Assembly: GCF_947179165.1 (NCBI RefSeq)
Contig: NC_077238.1
Span: 45,252,793 to 45,316,792, forward strand
Length of the DNA stretch: 64,000 nt
From: Solanum dulcamara
Taxonomy: Eukaryota > Streptophyta > Magnoliopsida > Solanales > Solanaceae
Direction of reading: 5' to 3'
Under the pieces are notes generated by a model that searched no databases, was not told where the DNA came from, and worked only from the letters and a program-made list of their open reading frames with translations. The first letter of the stretch is position 1. The number at the start of each line of letters is the position of its first letter. Made by a program: the position numbers and the translations under genes. Of this stretch, positions 46,901-58,645 are shown in pieces.

Positions 46901-48863
46901 ATGATGATGTTTAATGTATGCACTCATTATGCACATTTCTTGTTCGTGTTCCTCTTATGTTCTTCATTTCGTAGCATACTCACATACTTAGTACATTCAA
47001 AGTACTAACACATACGTTTGCCTACATAATATCACCATATAGGAACCGACATCACTCCTCAACCTCCTCCACGTGGCTAGCTCGAATTAGTTTGAAGATT
47101 TCTTGTGGTGAGTTCCCATATTCCGGGAATAACCTCATTTATATTCTAAGCTCATGTTTTGTAAAACATTAAAACTTTTATAAAGATATTTCTTGACACT
47201 TATTTTGAGGGTGAGCTAGGAACATATTCCCAACCAAGATGCATTTTTTCGTGTTCGAAGTCAAAAGTTATTCTTGGTTGACCACAGAGGTCCGCGATAA
47301 GTCCTCGTCGCAGACCTACAGCGAACTTTGACAATTTTCGAGATTTCATTTTTTTGTCGACCAGAAAGGTGTGAGACACGTCTGCGTCGTGGACCTGTCA
47401 CAGACTTGTCCTATTTTCCCAATTTTGTAGGGATATTTTGGGAAAATTACCTAATATCCATATATACAAACTTGGATGCGTTTTGGGTCATTTATTTTCA
47501 GTCTTTCACCTCCAAAGAACCCTAATCTTTATCCTCTTCTCTCTCAAATCATACCCTCCAATTTTTCTATCAAACTCAAAGGATTCAGGAATCCTCATTG
47601 AAGACCAAAAATCAAATTTTCTTAAAGTTTTACTCTAAGGTATGTGGGTTTTCATCCATTGGTTCTTCCACCCAAGGAGCCCAAATATTTTCTCAACTTG
47701 ATATTTTAAATTCCAAATGGTGAATTCTTATGGGATTTTACATGATGATTCAAAATGCATATATTATGGTATATTTGAAGCTTTTTGTATTTAAATTGAT
47801 ATATTGACTCTCATTTATGAAATGAAAGAAAATTGCTAGTGATCCTATATAAAGGCTTCAAAGGTAGTTTTAAAGTATATATGGTGGGTTGTTTTAAGAT
47901 GTTTGATTCGATGCATTTATATCACTCTTATGCATACAAGTATTCTTTAAATGTATTTGAAGATCTTTATAAATTGAACCCACCTAGTCTTCCTATGTAT
48001 TCGTGAAGTTGAATTGAAAGTTTGTGAGCAAATATCTATGTTTAAGGGAGTCTTGTGAAATGATTGAATGATGATGAAAGGGCTTTTAGCCAAAGAAAGG
48101 ATTCAATGTGAAAGGACAATTCTCACATATTTGCATCAAATGAAATGTTTTAATGAGCTATTCCACCGATGATGATTTGATGTCGAAAGTTAAATAATGT
48201 TTATGTTATTATGATATTTAAATGTTATTCCATGGGATTGACATAGCACTGAATATAGCATGTAGATGGGGACTCGACCTAAGGGGTCCTTAAGTAAAGT
48301 CTAATGATGCATTAACAATGCACCAACATGGGAGCCCTTGAGGCTATTTAGGCTAGTGGATCCATAATTAGCCAATAAAGTTAAAGTTAAAGAACGTTAA
48401 AGTTGAAGGAGTCCTATCCGGTAAGTATACTCCCTGTGCCAACGTAGGGGGTTATGTTGGATTCCATGTAATATCTTCAATGGTCTTAAATGTCGGTTGA
48501 GATCACTTTCCCACAAAATGAATGTTTTAAGGTTTCTTATGATGATGTGTAATGTATGCACTCATTATGCACATTTCTTGTTCATGTTCCTCTTATGTTC
48601 TTCATTTCGTAGCATACTCACATACTTAGTACATTCAAAGTACTAACACATACTTTTGCCTACATAATATCACCATGTAGGAACCGACGTCGCTCCTCGC
48701 CCTTCTCCACGTGGCTAGCTCGAATTAGTTTGAAGATTTCTTGTGGTGAGTTCCCATGTTCCGGGAATAACCTCATTTATATTCTAAGCTCATGTTTTGT
48801 AAAACATTAAAACTTTTATGAAGATATTTCTTGACACTTATTTTGAGGGTGAGCTAGGAACAT
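43942..48863 (+). repeat. Tandem triplication of a 1638-bp LTR unit
   Basis: Units 2 and 3 are both exactly 1638 bases between equivalent junctions (GAGCTAGGAACAT joined to ATTCCCAACCAAGATGCA). They are nearly identical to each other and to the unit in the 3' LTR. Unit 1 differs more, notably in the GGTCCGCG/TCGCGGACC words at 44008-44128. Each unit includes a TATATACGAACTT-like box and a leader with CTTTCACCTCCAAAGAACCC, so the 5' LTR offers three potential promoters. Confidence 0.9.
44008..44128 (+). repeat. Cluster of GGTCCGCG / CGCGGACC dyads upstream of a TATA-like box
   Basis: GAGAGGTCCGCAAAAAGTCC, GCATCGCGGACC and ACGCGGACCTGTCGCGGAC lie within 120 bases. A TATATACGAAC box follows about 55 bases later. 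Decayed counterparts are at about 45648-45772, 47287-47405 and 54490-54610. Confidence 0.75.
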
Positions 48864-49118
48864 GTCTTAGCCCCCGCCAAGTCTATTAGTAGAGGTATGT
48901 TGGGACATAAATGAAAAAGGTTTTAAGGTTTCTAAGGACTATTGTTCCATGATTTTTCTCTTAGTCCCGGTTCCCTTTTTATTTATTTACTTTCCGTTTG
49001 TTATCGTATGTCATTACCAATGAAATGCTTAATGAATGCTAAGAAGCTTGGGTAAGGCACCTCCGGGTGTGTCATTCGCCGTTTCATGTCTAGGCCCTAG
49101 GATTGGGGCATGAAAAAC

Positions 49119-49131
49119 TTGGTATCAGAGC
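49119..49131 (+). promoter_or_regulatory. Primer-binding site, initiator tRNA-Met type
   Basis: TTGGTATCAGAGC lies three bases after the LTR end. It is an unmodified canonical primer site. Confidence 0.9.
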
Positions 49132-49329
49132 ACGAAGTTTTGAAATGGTCCTCGGAGTCCAACATACTGTGTCAAATAGTGTCTTATTCATGTTTTTGAA
49201 GTGCGCCACAATTATGAATGGGAAACTATGAGACATTTAAGAAAGTTTTTCACTTTTTTCAAATTTATGTCATGCCCCAGAGTGTCTTAATTCTTCCGCT
49301 AACTAACGACCTATTTTGTATTTCCTTAG

Positions 49330-50680
49330 ATGATGCCTCATGGAAGACCACTTCAAAAGGCAAGGGTACCACCTCAAATGGCAAGGGTTGATGATGAGGA
49401 CCAACCTCCTCCAGTTTGGGTTATCCCACATCATGACGAAGGGGTAACCCATGCCGAGTTCCAAAACATCATTATATTGTTGGCTCATGTTGTGGTCAAC
49501 CAAGAACATTAATGTGTTCCCCCTCTCCAAGTACAAAATCCGGCCCTAGGATTCTGGAGTTCTAAAGGATGAATCCACTGGATTTCGATGGTTCTAAACT
49601 AGATGAGAACCCTATGGAGTTCATCGAGAAGGTGTATTATATTTTGGAAATCTTGTGTGTATCATCAAATAAAAAGGCCGAACTAGCGGCCTATCAACTC
49701 AAAGGTGTGGCTCGAGTGTGGAATGAGTAATGGGTTGTGGAGAGGGTTGAAAAAGTGGGCCCGATTGAATAGGAAGAGTTGAAAGGTGCTTTCTTAGACC
49801 ATTTCTTTCCATCGAAGTTAAGGGAGGCCAAGGTCTAAGAGTTCATCAACCTCCAACAAGGAAGCATGAGTGTGAGGGAATATGCCCTCAAATTTACAAG
49901 GTTGTCCAAGTATGCTTCCTTTATGGTCTCTAACTCCCGGGAAAGGATGAATAAGTTTGTTTCCGGTGTTTCAAGCTTGGTGTCCAAAGAGGACAAAATG
50001 GCCATGTTGGTAAAGGAGATGGACATCTCCCGGTTAATGACTTATGCCGAACAAATCAATGAAGAGAAGTTGAGGGAAAGGTCTAGAGGGTTCAAAAAGA
50101 TTAGAGTGGATGGTGGAGGATTCAACCCTCAAAGGTTCGGTTATGGTGGCATTAACAAAGGACAAGGTGGTCAACGGTTTGTGGGGAAAGGTTCCACAAA
50201 TGATCCTACTCCCAAATTCAACAAAGATAAGGGTCCTAACTTAATGGTCCCAAGAGATAACATTGGTACCCAAGCTTTTCCCTCATGTAGGAAGTGTGGG
50301 AAAACCCACAAAGGTGAGTGCTTGGTGGGCTCAAACGTGTGCTTTAAATGGGGAAAGATGGGTCATCATGCTCGGGATTATAAAAGTGGTGGTGACGGTA
50401 GGCCTCAAGGCCAAGTTGCTCATGGCCAACAAGCTCAAGGAGGTGGCCAACGCACTAACCGTTTCTATGCATTGCATGGGAGACAAGAGGTTGAGGAAGC
50501 ACCAAATATTATTACCGGTATATTAAAGGTCTTTAATTTTGATGTATATGCATTGTTGGATCCCAGTGCAAACTTGTCATTTGTTACCCCATTCTTAGAA
50601 AATAGGTTTGATGTATCACCCGAAATGTTATTAGAGCCTTATTTGGTGTCTACCCCTATGGGTGAATCGATTATTGCTTA
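49330..50680 (+). pseudogene. gag (and start of protease) of the youngest gypsy element
   Basis: ATG at 49330 opens MMPHGRPLQKARVPPQMARV, which stops at 49510. The capsid resumes with MNPLDFDGSKLDENPMEFIE near 49572 and has stops near 49728, 49771 and 49838. From 49866 a 271-codon open frame runs from MSVREYALKFTRLSKYASF through a basic Gly/Gln-rich stretch to two knuckle-like motifs. The first, CRKCGKTHKGEC, is typical of the group. The second reads CFKWGKMGHHARDYK, with two of its cysteines changed to Trp and Tyr. The protease follows without a break: YALLDPSANLSFVTPF (about 50550), DPSA standing for the usual DPGA or DSGA. The long open frame suggests a rather young copy. Confidence 0.88.
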
Positions 50681-53600
50681 AACGGTCTATAGAGATTGTT
50701 CCATGTCTATATTGTATAAAGTTATTCCTTGTGATCTCATTGAGCTTGACATGGTAGATTTTGATGTCATTCTTATGATGGATTGGTTACATTCATGTTA
50801 TGCTTCCATAGATTGTAGAACTCATCGAGTCAAATTCCAATTTCCAAATGAGTCCGTTATTGAATAGGAGGGTTGTGATTTGGTAGTGTAAGTTCATTTC
50901 TTATCTTAAGGCCTAAAAATTAATTTCTAAGAGTTGTATTTACCACATTGTGAGGGTTAGGGATATCGACTCTAAAATTCCTCCTCTTGAGTCAGTTCCC
51001 ATAGTCAATGAGTTCCCCAATGTCTTTCCCGATAACCTTCCCGATGTTCCTCCCAAAAGAAAAGTTAATTTTGGTATCGATATCCTCCTCGATACCCAAC
51101 TTATCTCTATTCTTCCATATCAGATGGCCCTGGCAGAATTGAAAGAGTTGAAAGAAAAATTAGAGGACTTATTAGAAAAGGGGTTCATAAAACCAAGTAC
51201 TTCTCTATAGGGTTCTCCCGTGCTATTTGTGAGAAAGAAGGATGGGTCTCTTTGTATGTCCATAGACTACCGGCAGTTAAATAAGATTACCATTAAGAAC
51301 AAGTACCAACTCCCTATAATAGATGACTTATTTGATCAATTTCAAGGGGCAAGTCACTTCTCCAAGATCGACCTTCGGTCCGGCTATCACCAACTATGGG
51401 TGAGAGAGTGACATCCCCAAAATAGTATTTCGAACAAGATATGGTCACTTTGAGTTTATGGTGATGAGTTTTGGGTTAATGAATGCATTGGAGGCGTTCA
51501 TGGACTTGATGAATAGGGTGTTTAAAGCTTACCTTGATATTTTTGTGGTGGTCTTCATTAATGATATTTTGGTTTACTCTTGGGTTGAGGAAGAACATAA
51601 AAATCACTTAAGAGTTGTGCTTCAAACATTGAGGGATAGACAATTATTTGCAAAATTTAGTAAGTGTGAATTTTGGTTGAAGGAGGTTGCATTTCTTGGT
51701 CACGTAGTGTCTGGTGATGGGATAAAGGTTGATCCAACAAAATTGAAGGCAATCAAGAATTGACCTAGACCGTTGTCTCCTTCAGACATTAGAAGTTTCT
51801 TGGGTCTAGCCGGGTACTATAGAAGGTTCGTCAAAGGGTTTTCTTCTATCTCATCTCCTATGAAAAAAATGACCTAAAAGAAAGCAAAATTCATATAGAC
51901 GATGAGTATAAAAAGAGTTTCCAAACCTTGAAAGATCGACTTACCTCCATTCCTATTTTGACTCTACCGAAAGGATTATGAGGGTTTTTGGTTTATTGTG
52001 ATGCTTCAAAAATTGGTTTGGGTAGTGTCTTAATGTAAAATGACAAGGTCATAGCCTATGCTTCTAGGTAATTGAAGGGGCATGAGTGTAACTACCCTAC
52101 TCATGATCTTGAATTGGCGGCCATCATTTTTGCTTTAAAGATTTGGCGGCATTACCTCTATGGGGTGCATGTGGACATGTATCATAAAAGTCTTCAATAT
52201 GTGTTCACCCAAAAAAACCTTAATCTAAGATAAAGTAGATGGCTAGAACTCCTTAAGGACTATGACATAAGTGTGCATTATCATCCGGATAAAGCCAATG
52301 TAGTTACTTATGCACTTAGTAGAGTTTATATGGAGAGTGGCCCATGTTGATGAAGGGAAGAGTGAGTTGGTGAAAGATGTTCACCGGTTGGATAGATTAT
52401 GGGTGAAGTTGTGTGGTACCGATAATGGTGGCATGGTTGTTCAAAATGTATCCGAATCATCTTTGGTGATAGATGTTAAGTCAACCCAAGATCTTGACCT
52501 GATGTTTGTTGAATTAAAGAAGTTGGTTAAGGAAAACAAGGTAGGGGTATTTTCCCAAGGGGGAGATGGGGTGCTATACTACCAAGGTCGATTATGCATT
52601 CCGGATGTGGATGGCATAAGGAGTTTGATTTTGAAGGAGGATCACAATTCTTTATACTCTATTCATCCCGGTTCGACAAAAATATACCGAGACTTAAAAG
52701 AGTTTTATTGGTGGGGTGGCATGAAGAAGGACATAGCGAGATTCATGTCCGAATGTCCAAATTGCCAACAAGTGAAGACCGAACATCAAAGGTCGGGTTT
52801 CCTAGCCCAAGACATTGAAATCCCTACTTGGAAGTGGGAAGATGTGAATATGGATTTTGTAGTGGGTTTGCCTCATACCCGGAAGCTTCATGATTCGATT
52901 TGGGAATTGTTGATAGAATGACTAAGTCGGCTCACTTCCTATAGTGTGGAAGACTATGCCAAGTTGTATATTCAGGAGTTGGTGAGGTTTCATGGTGTGT
53001 TGTTGTCCATTATTTCGGATTATGGTACCCAATTCACTTCTCATTTTTGGAGATCATTTCAAAAGGGCCTCGGTACTAAGGTAAAGTTGAGCACCGTATT
53101 CCATCCCCAAATCGATGGACAAGCCAAAAGGATAATTCAAACACTGTAGGATATGTTAAGGGATTATGTGTTGGAGTTTAAAAAAAATTGGGATGATCAT
53201 CTACCTCTCATCGAGTTTTCCTATAATAATAGTTACCACTCAAGTATTAAGATGGCGCCATTTGAGTCTTTGTATGGGAGATGATATAGATCCCCAATTA
53301 GTTGGTTCGAAGTAGGTGAGATGACCTTGTTGGGACCCGATCTGGTACTTGATGCTTTAGAGAAGGTAAAGATAATTAGAGAAAGGTTAAAAATGGCTCA
53401 AAGTCATCAAAAGTCATATTCCGACACTAGAAGAAGGGATCTTGAGTTTAAGGTGTATGATTGGGTGTATTTGAAGGTTTCACCCATGAAGGGGTGGTTT
53501 GGTTTGTTAAGAAAGGAAAATTGTGCCCTAGGTATGTAGGGACTTACAGAGTCGTAAAGAGGGTTAGCAAAGTTGCTTATGAGTTGGAATTACCTTTAGA

Positions 53601-53883
53601 AATGGCCATGGTTCATCCAGTGTTCCATGTGTCTATGTTGAGGAAATGTGTTGGAGATCCTAGTTCCATAGTGCCTTTGGAGGTAGTGAATGTTGAAGAG
53701 AATTTGACCTATGAAGAGACTCCGGTTGAGATTTTGGATCGGCAAGTCAAGAGATTAAGGAACAAAGGAATTGACTCCGTTAAAGTCCTTTGGAGGAATC
53801 AAAAAGTCAAAAGTATTACATGAGAAGCAGAAGCGGATATGATAAAACGTTATCCTCATCTCTTTCATTCTACTCAATCCTAA
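50681..53883 (+). pseudogene. pol of the youngest gypsy element
   Basis: After the protease tail (DMVDFDVILMMDWLHS near 50748), reverse transcriptase runs from 50950 with [20 protein letters not shown] and [14 protein letters not shown]. The active site near 51550 reads [13 protein letters not shown]: the first Asp of the DD pair is Asn. RNase H has LVYCDASKIGLG near 51993. Integrase has EDHNSLYSIHPGSTK and CPNCQQVK for zinc binding, MDFVVGLP near 52852, and IISDYGTQFTSHFW near 53010. At about 53113, DGQAKRIIQTL has Lys where the catalytic Glu belongs (GQAERTIQTL in relatives). The chromodomain (KGIDSVKVLWRNQKV) has a Trp-to-TGA stop at 53820-53822, then AEADMIKRYPHLF, ending at TAA 53881-53883. 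Confidence 0.88.
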
Positions 53884-54111
53884 TGTAATAAGTCATTCAT
53901 ATTCAAATGTTTAATGCTTTTATGTTTCAGTTTTTCTAAGTCCTCATGTGCATGCATATTCATGAAGTTGAATTTTAAAGTTATGATTTATGCTAAAGTA
54001 TAGAGATTTCATGTTTGATGCATTTCAAGTGTCATTGTATATATGTTGGGTTGCTAGTCCTCGTGCTATGTCCATTTTATGCTAGTGATTCTCATTAGAG
54101 GACGAATGTTC

Positions 54112-54126
54112 CCAAGGGGAAGATAT
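54112..54126 (+). promoter_or_regulatory. Polypurine tract
   Basis: CCAAGGGGAAGATAT precedes the 3' LTR, whose first bases TATAACATCTCG have TA for the usual TG. Confidence 0.75.
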
Positions 54127-56319
54127 TATAACATCTCGAAAATTTCTATGCCAAGACTCGAACCATTCTTTTTAGGCGTATATGATCGAACTCGGTGACT
54201 TTTAGTTGTATATATTAGTTATGATTGATTCTTAAGTATTTTAAGAGTATTTGATGTTTTTTAGGATCATAAGGGATCTCTAACACCAAGCTGATTCAAA
54301 AGAATTTTTTTCGGCTAAGTTTCCGAATAAGTTCGTATAAGGGTCAACTTCAAATGACCATATCTCCTAGAATATAATGAATTGGTGGACCATAATCTAT
54401 CAAATTAAAGGTATTTGATTCTTCTTTCCAAACCAACCAAGATGCATTTTTTTGTGTTCGGAGTCAAAAGTTATTCTTGATTGACCAGAGAGGTCCGCGA
54501 TAAGTCCGCGTCGAAGACCTACAGCGAACTTTGACAATTTTCCAGATTTCATTTTTTTGTCAATCAAAAAGGTGTGAGACACGTCTGCATCGTGGACCTG
54601 TCACGGACTTGTCCAGTTTTCCCAATTTTGTAGGGACATTTTGGGAAAATTACCTAATATCCATATATACAAACTTGGATGTGTTTTGGGTCATTTATTT
54701 TTAGTCTTTCACCTCCAAAAAACCCTAATCTTTATCCTCTTCTCTCTCAAATCATACCCTCCAATTTTTCTATCAAACTCAAAGGATTCAGGGATCCTCA
54801 TTGAAGACCAAAAATCAAGTTTTCTTAAAGTTTTACACTAAGGTATGTGGATTTTCATCCATTGGTTCTTCCACCCAAAGAGCCCAAATATTTTCTCAAC
54901 TTGATGTTTCAAATTCCAAATGGTGAATTCTTATGGGATTTTACATGATGATTCAAAATGCATATATTATGGTATATTTGAAGCTTTTTGTATTTAAATT
55001 GATATATTGACTATCATTCATGAAATGAAAAAAAAATTGCTAGTGATTCTATATAAAGGCTTCAAAGGTATATTTAAAGTATATATGGTGGGTTATTTTA
55101 AGATGTTTGATTCGATGCATTTATATCACTCTCATGCATACAAGTATTCTTTAAATGTATTTGAAGATCTTTATAAATTGAACCCACCTAGTCTTCCTAT
55201 GTATTCGTGAAGTTGAATTGAAAGTTTGTGAGCAAATGTCTATGTTTAAGGGAGTCTTGTGAAATGATTGAATGATGATGAAAGAGCTTTTAGCCAAAGA
55301 AAGGATTCAATGTGAAAGGACAATTCTCACATATTTACATCAAATGAAATGTTTTAATGAGCTATTCCACCGATGATGATTTGATGTCGAAAGTTAAACA
55401 ATGCTTATGTTATTATGATATTTAAATATTATTCCATGGGATTGACATAGAACTGAATATAGCATGTAGATGGGGACTCGACCTAAGGGGTCTTTAAGTA
55501 AAGTCTAATGATGCATTAACAATGCGCCAACATGGGAGCCCTTGAGGCTATTTAGGCTAGTGGATCCACAATTAGCCAATAAAGTTAAAGTTAAAGAACG
55601 TTAAAGTTGAAGGAGTCCTATCCGGCAAGTAGACTCCCTGTGCCAACGTAGGGGGTTATGTTGGATTCCATGTAATATCTTCAATGGTCTTAAATGTCGG
55701 TTGAGATCACTTCCCCACAAAATGAATGTTTTAAGGTTTCTTATGATAATGTTTAATGTATGCACTCATTATGCACATTTCTTGTTCATGTTCCTCTTAT
55801 GTTCTTCATTTCGTAGCATACTCACATACTTAGTAAATTCAAAGTACTAACACATACCTTTGCCTACATGATATCACCATATAGGAACTGACGTCGCTCC
55901 TCGCCCTCCTTCACGTGGCTAGCTCGAATTAGTTTGAAGATTTCTTGTGGTGAGTTCCCATGTTCCGGGAATAACCTCATTTATATTCTAAGCTCATGTT
56001 TTGTAAAACATTAAAACTTTTATGAAGATATTTCTTGACACTTATTTGGAGGGTGAGCTAGGAACATGTCTTAGCCCCCGCCAAGTCTATTAGTAGAGGT
56101 ATGTTGGGACATAAATGCAAAATGTTTTGAAGTTGTTAAGGACTATTGTTCCACGATATTTCCCTTATTCCCGGTTCCCTTTTTATTTATTTACTTTCCA
56201 CTTGTTATCATATGCCATTACCAATGAAATGCTTAACAAATACTAAGAGACTTTGGTGAGGTACCTCCGGATGTCTCATTCGCCATGTCACTTGTAGGCC
56301 CTAGATCCGGAGCGTGACA
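54127..56319 (+). repeat. 3' LTR of the youngest gypsy element (2193 bp)
   Basis: It has a single copy of the 1638-bp unit (about 54421-56064) and ends GATCCGGAGCGTGACA. GCACTC follows. Confidence 0.9.
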
Positions 56320-56325
56320 GCACTC

Positions 56326-58645
56326 ATCTAAAACCACCAAGAAAAGTCATCCCAAATCCCAAATAAAGCAAAAACAGGGTAATCAATAGATAAATACGAA
56401 AATACGGAAGTCTTTACAACCAATAAAATCCCAAAGGATTGGTTGTCACATGTAAAAGAATCTAAATAGTAGAAATGAAATAAACATAAGTCTCAAAAAT
56501 ATATGTATCTCTTTAATGGAACAAAAGCATGAAAAGGAACAAGAGAGATCATCGGTGTCAATTGCTACCTCTCAAATATCTCCAAAAGCCACTAATGAAA
56601 AAATGAGAATCTGGATCACTGTTCGGGCTCAAAACCAACAAAGATATAGTTAGCAAGGAAAGAATATCAAATAACATGGTACCCAACAAGTCAAATAGTA
56701 AACACATCTAAAGCTAAATAGAAAGAGTACTCCTAACACCCCACCTGAACCTCCCATAACTACAACCTGCAAGCAAAACAACCCAACCTAACAGCCTATA
56801 AGTAGATATAACTCATGCAACAAGTAATCCAAGTATACCTCCATAACTCAACAGATAGTATCAAAATTGCACGTATTTCAGTCTCAATAACTCACATAAA
56901 AGGGCAACTACTCAGCTAATCAATTCAATGCAAAACAATTCGATGAAATGAATTCTCAGTATGATGCTAAAATAACAACCACGACATATGGCACGCCCCA
57001 TATATGCAAAATATAACAATCACGATTTGTGGCATGTCCCTCTATGCAATAATAGTAACAACCACGATGTGTGGAACGTCCCTTGATATAATAATATTAA
57101 TAAATACAGTGCATGGTACATCCCTCGATACAATAATAGTAACAACCACGGTGCATGGCATGTCCCTTGAATCCTCTTTGTTATCTTTTTTCATATTTAT
57201 TTAGCCAAAACCATTTTACTTCGGTATATATCATAAAAAGGGGACCTCAATACATGTTTCAACCCAAATACAAATGAGCATAATCATGCAATCGATGGAA
57301 AGGGAATGAAGTCCAATATCATATGTAGTCCATATCTCTAATAACATCAAGTAAGCTTCACAACGAGACAACCAAGTTAACTTAATTCAAATAGGCCTAC
57401 TCATTGGGTTAATTTCTCTTTTATAACTCCGACTAATCAATTCTAAGCATTTTCCATGATTCATTATCAACTCTATACTAATTTTAATCAGGTCACATAG
57501 CACGTAACAAGAATACACATTCTATAAAGCTTACGAAAGTTTAGAATTTCACTTTCTTTGATATCGCTCCCAAATAAGTCAAAATTTGGATTTTCCCCTT
57601 CCGTCATGCTCCGAATTGTAAGAATCTAATCAAATATGAATTTCCAATCAAATTAAGGAACTAATGACACCCAAATAATCATTTTGAAAATTGGTCTAAC
57701 CTAACCTTAAATATCCAAAAAAAAAACGATTTCAAAAATGTATAGGAAATTCAGATATTTTTACATTAAAATGTTCCTTGAATTATTAGGAAGCTATTGT
57801 CAAAAACCATGTTGAAAAAGCATCTGAAATGAAGTCGAAATCATTAATTTAAGAAAGTTTAAGAGTTCTTGAAAAATCTCAAAATTTGGGGTTCGAATAC
57901 GAAAATTACAATAAATAATCATAATATAACAATGGCTAATCAAAAGTTAAGCTCATAGAAGCTTACTCACTCAAAAATCTTGAAAAACCTTGATCAAAAT
58001 TTCCTTTTCGAGCTCTAAAATCTCCAAAAATAATGAAATAAACCCATTACCGAACTTAGAAGAAAGTTAATATTTAGGGAAATTTTGCCCTCCGTGAACG
58101 CGGACAACTAACTCCGCGAACGTGGTGGCTAATCCAAAATACAATCTATGAATGCGTCAGGAGTTCCACAAATGCAGAGAAGGGACTGTGGTTCTTTCAC
58201 GAACGCGGAGAAAGAATTCCATGTCCTCCGCGAACAAGGCCAAGACTCCTCGAACGCGGAGAGGAACCCTTCAGGCACCATAAACAACAACCATTAATCA
58301 AAGTTAACTTTATGATAAAATTTCAACAATTCCCAACGCAAGACATTAAATCCTTGTTAAAAATCCAAACTAGATTTAGTAAATTCTTTTAGACCAACTT
58401 TCATCTTCCAGTACTACTGGAGTTAATGGAATTCCGTTCTGAGGATCGTAGCTCTAATTTGTCCTGAATACCACTTTTAAATAATTAAATATTAAGAAAA
58501 CTCAAAATTTCCATGACCCAATTTTTTCTTAGTATTTCCCAAAACCAACACTCGACACTAATCAGAAACTACTCGAGGCAACTAGAGGGAGGGGCAAAAT
58601 GGTCTTTTAGTGAAAAATTCTAAAAATGACCTTCAGGGTCATTAA
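56326..58645 (-). repeat. 5' LTR of the split gypsy element, main part
   Basis: It continues from 43651 with ATCTAAAACCACCAAG and matches 35856 onwards. It ends where the reverse complement begins TTAATGACCCTGAAGG, followed outside by CAATA. It contains the 42-bp minisatellite at 56975-57170 and the CCGCGAACGCGG-type words at 58088-58268. Near 58285 about 280 bases present in the 3' LTR are deleted. Confidence 0.85.
56975..57170. repeat. 42-bp minisatellite in the 5' LTR
   Basis: About four to five units such as ACCACGATGTGTGGAACGTC followed by CCTTGATATAATAATA correspond to those at 36495-36722. Confidence 0.75.

Larger units (their letters stand above)
43652..49115 (+). repeat. Expanded 5' LTR (5464 bp)
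   Basis: The outer 290 bases match the start of the 3' LTR. Then come three head-to-tail units (about 43942-45587, 45588-47225, 47226-48863), then the shared LTR end (CTTAGCCCCCGCCAAGTCTA to GGGGCATGAAA). The 3' LTR has 2193 bp, and the difference of 3271 equals two units of 1638 within a few bases. Confidence 0.9.
43652..56319 (+). mobile_element. Ty3/gypsy chromovirus nested in a 5' LTR, with an expanded own 5' LTR
   Basis: 5' LTR 43652-49115, primer site 49120-49131, gag from 49330, pol to 53883, purine tract and 3' LTR 54127-56319. GCACTC flanks both ends. At 12668 bp it is long for its group because the 5' LTR holds three copies of a unit that occurs once in the 3' LTR. It is the youngest layer of a four-deep nest. 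Confidence 0.9.
35823..58645 (-). mobile_element. Ty3/gypsy chromovirus in the LARD interior, itself split by another gypsy element
   Basis: 3' LTR 35823-38518; pol and gag on the - strand to 43413; primer site 43601-43614; 5' LTR starting at 43619, interrupted after 33 bases, and resuming at 56326-58645. CAATA stands immediately outside both ends (35818-35822 and 58646-58650), a perfect 5-bp target duplication. Without the nested element it is about 10.1 kb. Confidence 0.9.

Noticed and set aside
47438..47638. 66-codon open frame starting MGKLPNIHIY, repeated at 45800-46000 and 54641-54841
   Set aside because: It looks conserved only because it lies in recently duplicated LTR units. It overlaps the TATA/leader region and is frame-shifted in the more divergent first unit, so selection is not indicated.
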